Below, one piece after another: positions 1 through 8,587 of a DNA stretch of 64,000 nt; position 1 is the first letter of the stretch, and each line of letters opens with the position of its first letter. The DNA comes from Cupriavidus basilensis (GTDB lineage: Bacteria; Pseudomonadota; Gammaproteobacteria; Burkholderiales; Burkholderiaceae): positions 1,302,001-1,366,000 of the forward strand of contig NZ_CP062804.1 of NCBI RefSeq assembly GCF_008801925.2, read 5' to 3'. The position numbers and the translations under genes are program-made. The notes below the pieces were generated by a model. It was not told the origin of the DNA. It searched no databases and saw nothing but the letters and a program-made list of their open reading frames with translations.

Positions 1-99
1 GACGCGAGGCAGCGTTGCCGCCAGCAGGGTTTGCCAGTGTTCCGGCACATGGTCGCGCAGGCCAGGGACGATGAGGACGGTCGGTGCCGTGGAGGTCAT
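1..99 (-). CDS. Alpha/beta hydrolase, RBBP9/YdeN family (partial, N-terminus only)
   Basis: The reverse complement of the first 99 bases reads as an open frame starting at the ATG at 99. It gives MTSTAPTVLIVPGLRDHVPE followed by HWQTLL. A hydrophobic strand followed by PGL and a PEHW segment is the typical N-terminus of the small serine hydrolases of the RBBP9/YdeN family. The catalytic serine and histidine would lie beyond the window edge. The start is 9 bases after the stop of the TauD-type dioxygenase gene on the same strand, so the two are probably co-transcribed. Substrate is unknown. Only 33 codons are visible, so the family call rests on a short stretch. Confidence 0.62.
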   Translation of the reverse strand, partial: MTSTAPTVLIVPGLRDHVPEHWQTLLAATLPRV

Positions 100-108
100 G
101 TCGATCGT

Positions 109-1020
109 TCAGTAGGGCGCGTCACCGATGATGGCGGTACGCTCCATCTTTCGGTGGCACGGTGGATAATCCATCACTGCGTAGTGCTGGGTGGAACGGT
201 TGTCCCAGAACGCAACGCTGTTCTTCTTCCAACGAAAACGTACTTGGTATTCGGGGATGTTGGCCTGGCTGACCAGGTAGCTAAGCAGATTGCCGGCACC
301 CGGCGCCTTGTCCAGTCCGAAGCGCACGTTGGCCGGCACATTGAAATTGGTGAAGTGCGTCGTAAAGCTCCCGTTGACGAACAGCACTTTCTCCCCGGTT
401 TCGGGATGGATGCGCACAACCGGGTGTTCGGCGTCCGGGTACTGAGCCTTCAGTGCAAGACGCTTCTCGATCGGCATCGCGGCACCGAAGCTCGCCTCAA
501 TGCTGTGGCGCGCGCGCAATGTGGCGATCTTCGTCTTGATATCCTCGGGCAACTGGTTGTAAGCCTTGACCATGTTGACCCACATCGTGTCACCGCCCAC
601 AGGTGGGCATTCGACGCAGCGCAGCACGCAGCCCATCGGAGGTTTTTCGCGCCAGGTAGCATCGGTATGCCAGGAATTCTCGTTGCGTTCGGGGGGGCTG
701 TCCGGGGTCTTATAGATCTGAACCAGTCCTGGGTAATCGGGATGGCTGCCTACCACCGGATGGTCCTCCAGTTCGCCGAAGCGGCGGGCAAAGGCCACGT
801 GCTGCGCGCGCGTGATGTCCTGGTCGCGGAAGAACACCACGCGATGCTCAAGGAGCAGCGCCCGAATCTCCGCCATCTGTTGGTCGTCTTCGGCAGCCGC
901 GCCCAGGTTGACGTTGCTGAGTTCCGCACCGATCGTGCAGGTAATGGGCTCGACCCGGATCGAGTTGCGTAGAGAGGTTGCGCGCACCACTGCGGGTGCC
1001 GCCTTGAGGTGTTGAATCAT
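109..1020 (-). CDS. TauD/TfdA-family Fe(II)/2-oxoglutarate dioxygenase
   Basis: The 303-residue protein has the family's usual length (about 280-310). The metal-binding facial triad is visible: H118 and D120 in the segment SWHTDATW, and the distal His279 in QHYAVMDY. R290 or R294 shortly after is the probable 2-oxoglutarate carboxylate ligand. The family oxidises small sulfonates, aryloxyacids or similar molecules in the cytoplasm, coupled to decarboxylation of 2-oxoglutarate. The substrate cannot be read from sequence. The gene is divergent from an AraC-type regulator starting at 1147 and is followed 9 bases downstream by a hydrolase gene, so the AraC protein is the likely local regulator. 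Confidence 0.9.
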   Translation of the reverse strand: MIQHLKAAPAVVRATSLRNSIRVEPITCTIGAELSNVNLGAAAEDDQQMAEIRALLLEHRVVFFRDQDITRAQHVAFARRFGELEDHPVVGSHPDYPGLVQIYKTPDSPPERNENSWHTDATWREKPPMGCVLRCVECPPVGGDTMWVNMVKAYNQLPEDIKTKIATLRARHSIEASFGAAMPIEKRLALKAQYPDAEHPVVRIHPETGEKVLFVNGSFTTHFTNFNVPANVRFGLDKAPGAGNLLSYLVSQANIPEYQVRFRWKKNSVAFWDNRSTQHYAVMDYPPCHRKMERTAIIGDAPY

Positions 1021-1089
1021 GAGCGTGTCCCCGATTGTCGGTTAGGCCGATCGATCATTGCGAGTCTGGATGCAGCGGGTATCTCCCGC

Positions 1090-1117
1090 TTGACAGTACA
1101 TGACAGGCATTTATCAT
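1090..1117 (+). promoter_or_regulatory. Candidate sigma70 promoter for the AraC-type regulator
   Basis: TTGACA at 1090-1095 is followed after 16 bases by TATCAT at 1112-1117, a near-consensus -35/-10 pair, 30 bases before the proposed start at 1147. The stretch also carries repeated CATGACA and CATGTCA motifs (1099-1105 and 1120-1126) that could be regulator contacts in this divergent region. The promoter has not been tested. Confidence 0.5.
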
Positions 1118-1146
1118 TTCATGTCAATGTCCTATTCAGTACTCTA

Positions 1147-2175
1147 ATGCCGTCACTTGTCCGCGCCGCGGCCCTCACCAACTACAGCGAGGTCGCTCGA
1201 GCTGCCGGACTGGACCCGGTGCGGATGCTCTTTGACGCAGGGTTGAGTCCGAGCGTACTGTGCGAGCCGGACATCATGATTCCGGTCGAGCGTGTCGGAA
1301 GGCTGCTTCAGGCGTCCGCAACCATGTCGGGCAACGAGAGTTTCGGACTGTGCATGGCCGAGTCGCGCCTATTGTCCAATCTTGGAGCGGTAGGCTTGCT
1401 GATCCGCGATCAGGCGACGCTGCGTGAGTCGCTTCACATGCTGATGCGTTATCAAGCGTCGCTCAACAGTGCGCTGTCGCTGGCGATCGAAGAGTGCGAT
1501 GGGCTGGTCATTATTCGCGAGGTGGTAGTGGCTGGCAGCGCACATCAACCCACGCGCCAACGGGTTGAGCTGGCGCTTGGGGTCATGGTGCGGTTGATAC
1601 GTCAGCTCCACAGGCCCGACTGGGAGCCGCGGCGTGTGTGCTTTGAGCACCCCGCGCCGCGCGACCTGAGTACGCACCGGCGGTTTTTTGGCCCTTGCGT
1701 CGAATTCAACCATGACTTCAACTGCATTATCTGCGCAAAGGCCGATCTCGATGCACGCAACCCGTCCGCGGATCCGGCCATGGGGCGCTACGCGCTGCGG
1801 CTGATAGACGCGTCGGCCATGTCGCAGCAGGCGACAATGCTTGAGGATGTGCGGCGCATGATCCTGCTGCTGTTGCCCAGCGGGCGCTGCAGCATCGAAC
1901 AGGTTGCGGAGCATCTGGGTGTGGTGTGCCGAACGGTCCAGCGCCGGCTGGCGGAAAAGGGGCAGAGCTTCTCGTCGATCGTTAACGACATCCGTACTGA
2001 ACTCGCCATACGCCATGTCACCGAGAGCGATCGTCCGTTGACGGAGGTGGCGACCCTGCTTGGTTTTTCCGCGCCGAGTGGATTCTCGCGCTGGTATCAC
2101 GTGCAATTTGGCTGCAGCCCCAAGGAGAGCAGGGCAGCACGCGGCACATTGCATCGGCAGACGGCACCGACCTGA
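1147..2175 (+). CDS. AraC-family transcriptional regulator (arabinose-binding-like N-terminal domain)
   Basis: The 342-residue protein has an N-terminal effector domain of the type shared with OruR and ArgR-like AraC proteins (segments VARAAGLDPVRML and ESFGLCMAES), then a C-terminal two-helix-turn-helix AraC domain from about residue 235. The second helix-turn-helix carries the typical LTEVATLLGFSAPSGFSRWY. I start it at the ATG at 1147, just before MPSLVRAAAL where family similarity begins. The longer frame from 1009 overlaps the divergent dioxygenase start and lacks a sensible upstream region. It probably controls the divergent dioxygenase-hydrolase pair. The effector is unknown. Confidence 0.86.
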   Translation: MPSLVRAAALTNYSEVARAAGLDPVRMLFDAGLSPSVLCEPDIMIPVERVGRLLQASATMSGNESFGLCMAESRLLSNLGAVGLLIRDQATLRESLHMLMRYQASLNSALSLAIEECDGLVIIREVVVAGSAHQPTRQRVELALGVMVRLIRQLHRPDWEPRRVCFEHPAPRDLSTHRRFFGPCVEFNHDFNCIICAKADLDARNPSADPAMGRYALRLIDASAMSQQATMLEDVRRMILLLLPSGRCSIEQVAEHLGVVCRTVQRRLAEKGQSFSSIVNDIRTELAIRHVTESDRPLTEVATLLGFSAPSGFSRWYHVQFGCSPKESRAARGTLHRQTAPT

Positions 2176-2369
2176 GCATAGCCCTGGCAGAGCGGAAGCC
2201 GCGTCGGGCCATGCCATGTACGGACGCACTCTTTGCCGGATTCGGGTTCTTCACGTCTTCCGTCTTGCCAGCCACGCGGCGCGTGGCGAATTGGCCCTCG
2301 AGCAACCTTCAGTGACCCCACCGGCTCTGCGTAACCCTCTGTGGAACCAATGCGGATTTTCACTTTATA

Positions 2370-2398
2370 TTGTCGACAAAAATAAAATACCGTATCAT
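2370..2398 (+). promoter_or_regulatory. Promoter overlapped by a GntR-type operator candidate
   Basis: A perfect 10-bp palindrome, TTGTCGACAA, lies at 2370-2379. Its first half doubles as a -35 element (TTGTCG), followed after 17 bases by TATCAT at 2393-2398. A near copy, ATGTCGACAA, sits in the porin promoter at 4280-4289. FCD-type GntR regulators of the VanR group typically bind short palindromes with TTGT...ACAA ends, and a GntR gene lies between the two sites at 3054. The assignment to that regulator is inference. Confidence 0.5.
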
Positions 2399-2520
2399 GA
2401 AGACATTGCGCCCTTCCCGGAGTGCCATCGGAAAGAGCCGCGCATGCTTGGATGCCAGGGCGACAAGCTTCCATGTTCGGTGGGCCGTGCGCGCAGCCTT
2501 GGGAGAGGGGGGATATCACA

Positions 2521-2724
2521 ATGAAAGACGATCAGTCAGCAGGCCATGGTCCGTACCTCCATCGGATGGGCTCGGCGATCTGCATGGGATTTTGCTGGCT
2601 CGCCGAGCGCCTCTCCTATGCCACAGCAGCGATGCTGTTGACCGATCTGATTGCGTGGGAAAATGACGGGTACATCGTGCGCAAATACCTGAACATCGAT
2701 GCGCTTCCCGGATCCGACGAGTAG
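2521..2724 (+). CDS. Small hypothetical protein (67 aa)
   Basis: A frame of 67 codons starts at the ATG at 2521, eleven bases after a G-rich ribosome-binding stretch (GGAGAGGGGG). The product has a moderately hydrophobic middle (GSAICMGFCWLAERLSYATAAMLL) that could form one amphipathic or membrane helix, and a charged C-terminus. I recognise no family. Support for its being real is context: a promoter with an operator-like palindrome upstream at 2370, a strong terminator downstream at 2847-2886, and a GntR regulator next. It could instead be a remnant in a transcribed leader region. Confidence 0.42.
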   Translation: MKDDQSAGHGPYLHRMGSAICMGFCWLAERLSYATAAMLLTDLIAWENDGYIVRKYLNIDALPGSDE

Positions 2725-2846
2725 AAGCCGTGGTTCAGCCCGTGGATTGAATCCAAGGATAACAATCCGGCTCTGCTTCCCCTGTCTCTGCACGGGCGTG
2801 AGGCACCATGTTTCAGCGGTGGCCCGATGTCCCGGGGGCCTGTAGC

Positions 2847-2886
2847 GGGCCTGCAAGGACGTCGTCCTGTGCAGGCCCTGTTCTTT
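2847..2886 (+). terminator. Strong rho-independent terminator
   Basis: A 9-bp perfect stem, GGGCCTGCA at 2847-2855 and TGCAGGCCC at 2870-2878, encloses an inner GGAC/GTCC stem and is followed by TGTTCTTT. It would end the transcript carrying the 67-residue gene and insulate the GntR gene downstream. Confidence 0.68.
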
Positions 2887-3053
2887 GGGGATGCGTGTGA
2901 CTGTCAGGGTCAATGGTCCAGTTGGCTCCGCCAGTATCCGCAATCTGCCCGATTCGCCACGTAAGGTAAGATCTTGGCGCTGCAAGAGGTGCGCGGTGCC
3001 GACCAAGGGCGGCACCCGACCCGTTCCCCAATCATCGGAAGGACTTACCATTC

Positions 3054-3857
3054 ATGGGCAGGCTCAAGACTACCAACACGCCGGAATTGCAGTCGCTGCT
3101 TGCACCGCAAACACCGCAGAATCCGGTCACGCTGGCTGTCGAGCAGGCGCTTATGCATGGACGCGACTGGTCGGCATCCGTAGCCGACCAGATTGCGGTA
3201 CGGCTGGCGGGCCTGATTACGATCGACGTGATCCACGCAGGCCAGCGCTTGCTGGAGAAAGACATCAGCGACGTCCTGGCAGTCAGCCGCGCTCCTGTGC
3301 GCGAGGCCTTGCGCATCCTGGAGCGGGAGCGTTTGATTGAGTTCCGTCCCCGGCGCGGCGCCATCGTCACCGAGCCCAATGCCCAGGACCTGCGGGATAT
3401 CTACGTCGTGCGGGACGCGTTGTTCGAAATACTGCTCAGGCAGTTGATGGAAGAGCGCGCGGACGCGCTGGAAGCGTTGTTCGAGCAGTTCATTCCGCAG
3501 TTCAGCAAGGCCGCCGAGGAATCGGTAGACGCCTATATCAGCGTGACCTTCCTCGCAAACATGGCCATGGCAGATCTGTCCAGCAACCGGCTGGTAGGAG
3601 AGGTGCTGAACTCTATCTCGCTGCGGGTCCTGCGCTATGTGCGGCTGGGGCTCGCATCCCATCCCGGCTCGCTGGAGAATTCCTTCAAGACCTGGCGTGC
3701 CCTGCAGCGCGCTGTCATCAAGCGGGACATCGAAGCCGTCTTGCAGACCGCGCACAAGCGCATCGGAAATTCCCGCGATGCTGCCGTCCGTGCCCTGTCA
3801 TCCGGCATCCAGAAAGGCAAGGGCGGCGCTGCCGGCCGCAGCGCCGTGTCGGCGTAG
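3054..3857 (+). CDS. GntR-family regulator with FCD domain
   Basis: The 267-residue cytoplasmic protein has a winged helix-turn-helix at about residues 45-115 (VADQIAVRLAGLI through LEKDISDVLAVSRAPVREALRILERERLIEF), followed by an all-helical FCD ligand domain to about residue 240. The SRAPVREAL segment is the GntR recognition helix. GGAAGGA lies about 11 bases before the ATG at 3054. It sits between a small unknown gene and a porin gene. Both of those promoters carry the palindrome GTCGACAA, so autonomous control of uptake through the porin is the simplest model. The ligand is probably a carboxylate, as for most FCD proteins, but is not identified. Confidence 0.88.
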   Translation: MGRLKTTNTPELQSLLAPQTPQNPVTLAVEQALMHGRDWSASVADQIAVRLAGLITIDVIHAGQRLLEKDISDVLAVSRAPVREALRILERERLIEFRPRRGAIVTEPNAQDLRDIYVVRDALFEILLRQLMEERADALEALFEQFIPQFSKAAEESVDAYISVTFLANMAMADLSSNRLVGEVLNSISLRVLRYVRLGLASHPGSLENSFKTWRALQRAVIKRDIEAVLQTAHKRIGNSRDAAVRALSSGIQKGKGGAAGRSAVSA

Positions 3858-3872
3858 ACCTTCTAAGCTCGC

Positions 3873-3890
3873 GCGGGCAAGCCTGCCCGC
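3873..3890 (+). terminator. Hairpin after the GntR gene
   Basis: GCGGGCA at 3873-3879 pairs perfectly with TGCCCGC at 3884-3890 across a 4-base loop, 16 bases after the stop codon. No run of T follows, so it may be a weak or rho-assisted terminator. Confidence 0.4.
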
Positions 3891-4270
3891 CATGGCGCTC
3901 CAGTTTCCTCTCGGTAGGCGGGCGGCTAGCGAAGGCCGCGATATCTGCTCGCGAGCATGGCTCCCGTGAGGCTGCGGCTGTCCCGTCGGGAGAAATCGGC
4001 GCGGGTTAGCAGAGTCTCAAGAGCCGCTGCGTGCCGAACAGGGCTTTGCCCGAATCGACTTCCCCAGAACGGCACGGGCCCCTCGGCGCCGGCAAGACCG
4101 GCTTCTCAAACACCTGCTGCGCACGCGGGGGAACGAGCCAAAGCACCTGCCGATGCGCGCCACCTCAGGGCGATCTCCCACTGATCAAGCATGGCAATGA
4201 CCGCCGGGTCGCCCCAGAGCCGCGCGAGGGCCAGCCGCGCGCGCTCGCGGCGCTCAGCGCATTTCAGTCT
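3891..4270. other. Gene-poor stretch before the porin; possible decayed coding DNA
   Basis: About 380 bases without a convincing gene. On the minus strand a short frame around 4160-4260 reads ALARLWGDPAVIAMLDQWEI and then runs into a stop, which looks like a fragment of a once-coding sequence, but I cannot name its family. The porin promoter and operator lie at its right end. Confidence 0.35.
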
Positions 4271-4279
4271 AAGTTATTT

Positions 4280-4312
4280 ATGTCGACAAGAAATATTTTG
4301 GGCTGATATGAT
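4280..4312 (+). promoter_or_regulatory. Porin promoter with GntR-type operator candidate
   Basis: ATGTCGACAA at 4280-4289 matches nine of ten bases of the palindrome at 2370-2379. The inner TCGACA (4283-4288) can serve as a -35 element with TATGAT at 4307-4312 after 18 bases. A repressor bound there would block the porin promoter. The GntR protein encoded at 3054 is the nearest candidate. Confidence 0.5.
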
Positions 4313-4398
4313 TGCCTGCACACGAGACTGGAATAGGGCGCTGATCGGTAAGGAAAGAGGACGCCAGGGCGCAAAAATAAACCAAAGGAGAAGAGACA

Positions 4399-5604
4399 AT
4401 GGGATCATTCAGCAAGCGGAGCAAGATTCATGGTGCGCTCATCGTTGCGGGCGCAATCTGCACCGGCGGCGCACACGCGCAGAGCAGCGTGACGCTTTAT
4501 GGCGTAGCGGATATGAACGTCGAGTTTGCTAGCCATGTCGGCGCCGTGCCCAGTGCAGCCAACAAGTTCAATGCGGGCCCGTCAAACAATGTCTACCGCA
4601 TGGACTCCGGCGGCTTGTCCGGTTCGCGTTGGGGCTTGCGCGGCGTGGAAGATCTCGGCAACGGGCTGAATTCCCTTTTTGTCTTGGAAAGCGGCTTTAA
4701 CCTGGATACCGGCACGTCGCAGCAGGGCGGCCGCCTGTTCGGTCGCCAAGCCTATGTCGGCATGCAAAGCTCGCAGCTCGGCCAACTGACTTTTGGCCGT
4801 CAGTACACGTCGATGTTCGAGGGCCTCGCAAACTTTGTACCCGCAGCCTTTGCCACGCAGTATGAACCGATCGTGATGCTGACAGGCGCGAACTTCCGCG
4901 AGGACAATACCATCAAGTACACCGGTCGGTTCGGCCCGGTCACCGCACTGGCACACTGGTCCTTCGGTACCGGCCTGGCATTGCCGACGACGGTGGCCAA
5001 TGGTCCCCTTCTGGGTGGTAACGGTGAAGTCCCGGGCCAGTTCCGTCGCGATACCGCCTATGGTGCGGCTTTGACCTACATTGCCGGCCCCGTCGGCGTG
5101 GCTGTGGCTTACGACCAGTTCAACCCCACTGTGTCGAACCCCTTGAACGCGGCTGTCCTCGGGAGCGGAAATTTCAAGAAGGCGACGATCGCGGCAAGCT
5201 ATGCGTTTGGCCCTGCAAAGATCATGGGCGGTTACCGCTGGGGGCAGAACAAGGACCAGAATGGCAGCCTGCTTGAACGCGACGACCTCTACTGGATCGG
5301 CGCCAACTACCAGTTGACGCCGGCGCTTGGCCTGACGCTCGAATACAACTATGACCACGTCAAGCGCTTTTTCGCGAACGCATCGACCCCGAACCCATGG
5401 CAAGTGGCTTTCATTGCCGACTACGCCCTCTCCAAGCGGACTGATGTCTACCTGACCACGGCATATGCAAAGAACGCGGGCCTGGGGCTGGATTCCGCGA
5501 TGATCGCTTACGCGAACAGCCTTTCCCTTGGCAATAGCTACACACTTGCCAGCGGCCAAAGCAATATGCTCGGTGTCGCCGCAGGGATTCGCCACAAGTT
5601 CTGA
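4399..5604 (+). CDS. Outer-membrane porin, OmpC-like Burkholderiales family
   Basis: The 401-residue precursor begins with a cationic start and a signal peptide ending at AHA, followed by QSSVTLYGVADMNVEF, the standard first beta strand of Gram-negative type-4 porins. Family landmarks follow: SRWGLRGVEDLGNGLNSLFVLE, LFGRQAYVGM and LTFGRQY. The chain ends RHKF, with the terminal phenylalanine needed for recognition by the Bam machinery. AAAGGAGAA precedes the ATG at 4399. It should form a trimeric 16-strand channel for small anionic or neutral solutes. The preceding GntR regulator and the shared palindrome suggest substrate-responsive expression. Confidence 0.93.
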   Translation: MGSFSKRSKIHGALIVAGAICTGGAHAQSSVTLYGVADMNVEFASHVGAVPSAANKFNAGPSNNVYRMDSGGLSGSRWGLRGVEDLGNGLNSLFVLESGFNLDTGTSQQGGRLFGRQAYVGMQSSQLGQLTFGRQYTSMFEGLANFVPAAFATQYEPIVMLTGANFREDNTIKYTGRFGPVTALAHWSFGTGLALPTTVANGPLLGGNGEVPGQFRRDTAYGAALTYIAGPVGVAVAYDQFNPTVSNPLNAAVLGSGNFKKATIAASYAFGPAKIMGGYRWGQNKDQNGSLLERDDLYWIGANYQLTPALGLTLEYNYDHVKRFFANASTPNPWQVAFIADYALSKRTDVYLTTAYAKNAGLGLDSAMIAYANSLSLGNSYTLASGQSNMLGVAAGIRHKF

Positions 5605-5849
5605 GAACCTGTCTGAAAATTCGCTGCAGCGGTGTTTTGAAGGGCGGATGTGATGGCTGGTTAGGCCAAATTGAAGGGTTACGGCTTGCGCTCAACCCTG
5701 TCAGCTCGGATGAGCTCAGTTCTGTCGTCCAGTGGCGCAGGTCAATCCGCTTAACTACGGGCCAGAACAGTGCGCCTGCAATTCGGCAGAGTTCAGCCGA
5801 AAGCAGGCATGCATCCGAATCAGACAACACGCGTCCGACCCGGCGCCAC

Positions 5850-6746
5850 TCAGGGCGGTAATAGCGCGGCGTGGGCCGCGGCGAGAACCTCGCGATTCAA
5901 ACCGTCGAGCAACCCTGACGCTGCGCGTGCGTGTTGCCAGTGAAGCGGTACATCAAGCGGGGTGTCCGGCACCAATTCGACCAATGAGCCGTCCTCAAGA
6001 TGAGGGGCGATCAGTGCCTCCGGATGCAAGCCCCAGCCCATGCCAGCCAATGCCGCGGTGACAAAGGCGTGGGACGAAGGCAGCGTGTGCCGGGGAAGCT
6101 CCACGTGCCGATGGCACAAACGCCGCACCCATCGCGCCTGCAGCTCATCTTTGGTGTTGAACATCAGGCTGGGCGCCAGCGCCAGGCTGCCAGCACCGAC
6201 GCCATCGCCGAAATGGCGCTGGATGAAAGCGGGGCTGGCGGCCGCCAGGTAGCGCATGGAGCCGAGCGGACGGCTGTTGCAGCCAGCGGCAGGACGGGCT
6301 GTGGCTGTTACGGCGGCCAGCACTGCGCCGCTGCGCAACCACTCCGTGGTGTGGTCCTGGTCGTCCACCGCCACCTCCATCAACACCGGACTTTCTGCAG
6401 CGAAGGCGGCAATGGCCGGCGCGACCCAGGTGGCCAGGCTGTCGGCATTGACCGCAATGGGCAGGGCTACCCGTGCCATGCCCTCCGGGGCAAGCGCTGG
6501 TAGCGCCCCTTGCAATTCCTGCTCGAGCAGCCGCACACGGTCAATGTGCTGGCATAGCCGGCGGCCCGTTTCCGTGGCCCGGCAGGGCTGATCGCGCACC
6601 ACCAGCGCGCAGCCTACGCGCTCCTCCAGCAGTCGAACACGCTGCGAAATTGCCGATGGCGTCACATGGAGAGCGCGGGCTGCCCGCTCGAAGCTGCCCT
6701 CCCGAACCACCGCAGCCAGGGCAGACAGAGCAGAGTAGTCAAGCAT
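5850..6746 (-). CDS. lysG: LysR-family regulator of a lysine/arginine exporter (LysG/ArgP type)
   Basis: The 298-residue protein has an N-terminal LysR winged helix (FERAARALHVTPSAISQRVRLLEERVG, residues about 20-46) and a periplasmic-binding-like effector domain. The opening MLDYSALSALAAVVREGSFE and the SAISQRVRLLEE recognition helix are characteristic of the LysG/ArgP/IciA group. That group senses basic amino acids and activates a LysE-type exporter. The gene is divergent from a LysE-family gene at 6820, with 73 bases between starts and a T-N11-A box in the gap. This is the classic lysG-lysE arrangement. Confidence 0.9.
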   Translation of the reverse strand: MLDYSALSALAAVVREGSFERAARALHVTPSAISQRVRLLEERVGCALVVRDQPCRATETGRRLCQHIDRVRLLEQELQGALPALAPEGMARVALPIAVNADSLATWVAPAIAAFAAESPVLMEVAVDDQDHTTEWLRSGAVLAAVTATARPAAGCNSRPLGSMRYLAAASPAFIQRHFGDGVGAGSLALAPSLMFNTKDELQARWVRRLCHRHVELPRHTLPSSHAFVTAALAGMGWGLHPEALIAPHLEDGSLVELVPDTPLDVPLHWQHARAASGLLDGLNREVLAAAHAALLPP

Positions 6747-6749
6747 CAG

Positions 6750-6770
6750 ATTAGTTCAGCTAAAGCTAAT
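6750..6770. promoter_or_regulatory. LysR-type box between lysG and lysE
   Basis: ATTAG at 6750-6754 and CTAAT at 6766-6770 form a 5-bp inverted repeat separated by exactly 11 bases, the T-N11-A geometry recognised by LysR proteins. It lies centrally in the divergent lysG-lysE gap. Confidence 0.68.
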
Positions 6771-6819
6771 TAAGAAAAGATAGTTTGTCTTCATTTTCTA
6801 ACGCAGGCAAGCTAGATGT

Positions 6820-7455
6820 ATGAACACTTCGCTTGCCTTATCCGTTTCCCTCCAAGGCCTGGCCCTGAGCCTGGGGCTCATCGTGGCCATCGGCGCACAG
6901 AATGCATTCGTACTGCGCCAGGGGCTGCGTCGTGAGCATGTGGGCAGCGTGGTGCTGTTGTGCGCCATGGCGGACGCATTGCTGATTGCAGCGGGTGTCA
7001 TGGGCATGGCCCAGGCATTGGGGGAGCGCCCCGGCCTCGCGCGTGTCCTGGCGCTGGCCGGTGCCGTCTTCCTGGCGGTATATGGATGGCAGGCACTGCG
7101 CCGCGCGCGGCATGCTCACCAAATGAAAGCACCTGACGGTGGGAAGGGTCTCAGCAGGGGGGCCGCGTTGGCTCAGGCGGCAGCGTTCACGCTGCTCAAT
7201 CCTCATGTTTATCTTGATACGGTGCTGCTGGTGGGCAGCATCGGTGCCCAGCAACCAGCAGCGCTGCGCGGCTGGTTCGTGGCGGGCGCCAGTTTTGCCA
7301 GCCTATTCTGGTTCGGGCTTCTGGGCTTTGGCGCGCGCTGGCTGGCGCCGTGGTTCGCCCGGCCGAGGGCCTGGCAGCTGCTGGATGGTCTCATCGGTAT
7401 GACCATGTTTGCGCTGTCCGGTCTGCTGGTGCAGCACGTATTCCGGGGATTGTGA
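6820..7455 (+). CDS. lysE: LysE/ArgO-family basic amino acid exporter
   Basis: The 211-residue inner-membrane protein has about six hydrophobic segments. The first contains the family signature LGLIVAIGAQNAFVLRQGLRR (residues about 18-38), and FTLLNPHVYLDTVLLVGSIG lies in the middle, as in LysE and ArgO. Family members export L-lysine or L-arginine driven by the proton gradient and protect against build-up from peptides. It is divergent from its probable activator LysG. No other gene follows within 200 bases, so it is probably monocistronic. Confidence 0.92.
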   Translation: MNTSLALSVSLQGLALSLGLIVAIGAQNAFVLRQGLRREHVGSVVLLCAMADALLIAAGVMGMAQALGERPGLARVLALAGAVFLAVYGWQALRRARHAHQMKAPDGGKGLSRGAALAQAAAFTLLNPHVYLDTVLLVGSIGAQQPAALRGWFVAGASFASLFWFGLLGFGARWLAPWFARPRAWQLLDGLIGMTMFALSGLLVQHVFRGL

Positions 7456-7670
7456 GGTGCTTGCGGGGGGCGTCGAATAGGTAGCGGCCCTGGCTGCAGC
7501 GGCGCTTTGTCCCACGGGTCACCTCGCCCAACCCGTCGCACAAAGGTGTTGGTAAGCGGGCCTTGTGTGCCTAATATGCACGGTGAGCATTGGCTTGCGG
7601 GGATTTTCATTTGCCCCGGCATTTTTCGTAAGAAGGCAATGCGGAACTAAAGATGCTGGAGGAGACGGAA

Positions 7671-8015
7671 ATGATCGTGCGTAAATTGCCCGCAGTTGGT
7701 TTAACCGTTGTGATGGCGCTTGCCCTTACGGGGGCGAGCGCCCAACCAGGAACCGAATCAAACCAGATACCGGCTGCGCCGCCGACCACTGCGGAAGCCA
7801 AGGCCATCATTGCCGAACATTTCAAGGCGGCCGACATCAACCATGACGGTAAATTAAGCCGCGAAGAAGCCAAGGCGGGTATGCCGGAGGTTTACAAGCA
7901 CTTCAAGGAGATCGATGTCAGGAAGCGGGGTTACGTAACAGAACGTCAGATCGGCGCCTACTGGGAGATGAAGACCAAGCAACAGATGCAGAAGGAAGAT
8001 CCCATTTGGAACTGA
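7671..8015 (+). CDS. Secreted EF-hand domain protein
   Basis: The 114-residue precursor has a signal peptide (MIVRKLPAVGLTVVMALALT through GASAQ) and one canonical EF-hand loop, DINHDGKLSREE, at about residues 56-67. A second, degenerate loop follows (IDVRKRGYVTER) that lacks several acidic ligands. I start it at the ATG at 7671, preceded by GGAGGAGACGGA, rather than at 7653, because this gives the better signal peptide. It should bind calcium in the periplasm. Function is unknown. Similar small EF-hand proteins are common in Burkholderiales. Confidence 0.82.
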   Translation: MIVRKLPAVGLTVVMALALTGASAQPGTESNQIPAAPPTTAEAKAIIAEHFKAADINHDGKLSREEAKAGMPEVYKHFKEIDVRKRGYVTERQIGAYWEMKTKQQMQKEDPIWN

Positions 8016-8587
8016 GCCCTCTCTGCTATGGCGACCGAACTCGCCCAGGGTTCGGAATGGGGTAGCCTGCGCTCCGATATTCGAACCGGTTCGGACGTTC
8101 CGGGCGGCGTCTTGATGCGTCCGAAGCCATGGTCCATATCGCAGTGAGCTCGACCCAGTCGCATCAACCGAGCGATGCGCCAGGCCACCACCATGAGCAA
8201 TGCCAGCGCGCGGAATCAACGATATTGCCTACGTCTCAGGCGGGATTGGAAGCTCAGGCCGCAGCCTGCGCGCGTTGGCAGGAAGGGATATCGGAGGTGC
8301 CGAGGGGTGCACTGCATATGTCGTCGAGTTGACGGGGCGTAGCCGTCCAGCTGACTAAAGGAGAGCAGTCGCGAAGGGGCTATCTGCCCGCTGCAGGGCA
8401 ATTCTGATCACTGGCAGCATAAGCCAGCTGCTCTCCAGGGGCGCTGCAGCTTGCCTCGCTCCCTTACTGTGACAGCGCGCTCGTCGCCGGAAAGCCAAAA
8501 AAGTGACGGGCCAGTCCGGCTTATGACAAAATAAACGCCCCCTGATCACACCGGAAATGACGTTGCGGTCTGGACGTCGACGTACCC
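8016..8587. other. 570-bp intergenic region without a supported gene
   Basis: Only short overlapping frames with atypical composition occur here and none resembles a known protein. TGAC motifs at 8470, 8504 and 8524 near the right end recall the TGACA direct repeats in the acyl-CoA gene promoter at 11332, and might be autoregulatory contacts of the AraC protein that starts at 8588. Confidence 0.4.

Noticed and set aside
31..972. Plus-strand frame of 313 codons opposite the TauD-type gene
   Set aside because: The minus strand has all catalytic residues of a TauD enzyme; the plus frame has none of any family.
5605..5849. Possible insertion-sequence fragment between the porin and lysG
   Set aside because: No terminal inverted repeats, transposase motif or target duplication could be found; only short frames occur.
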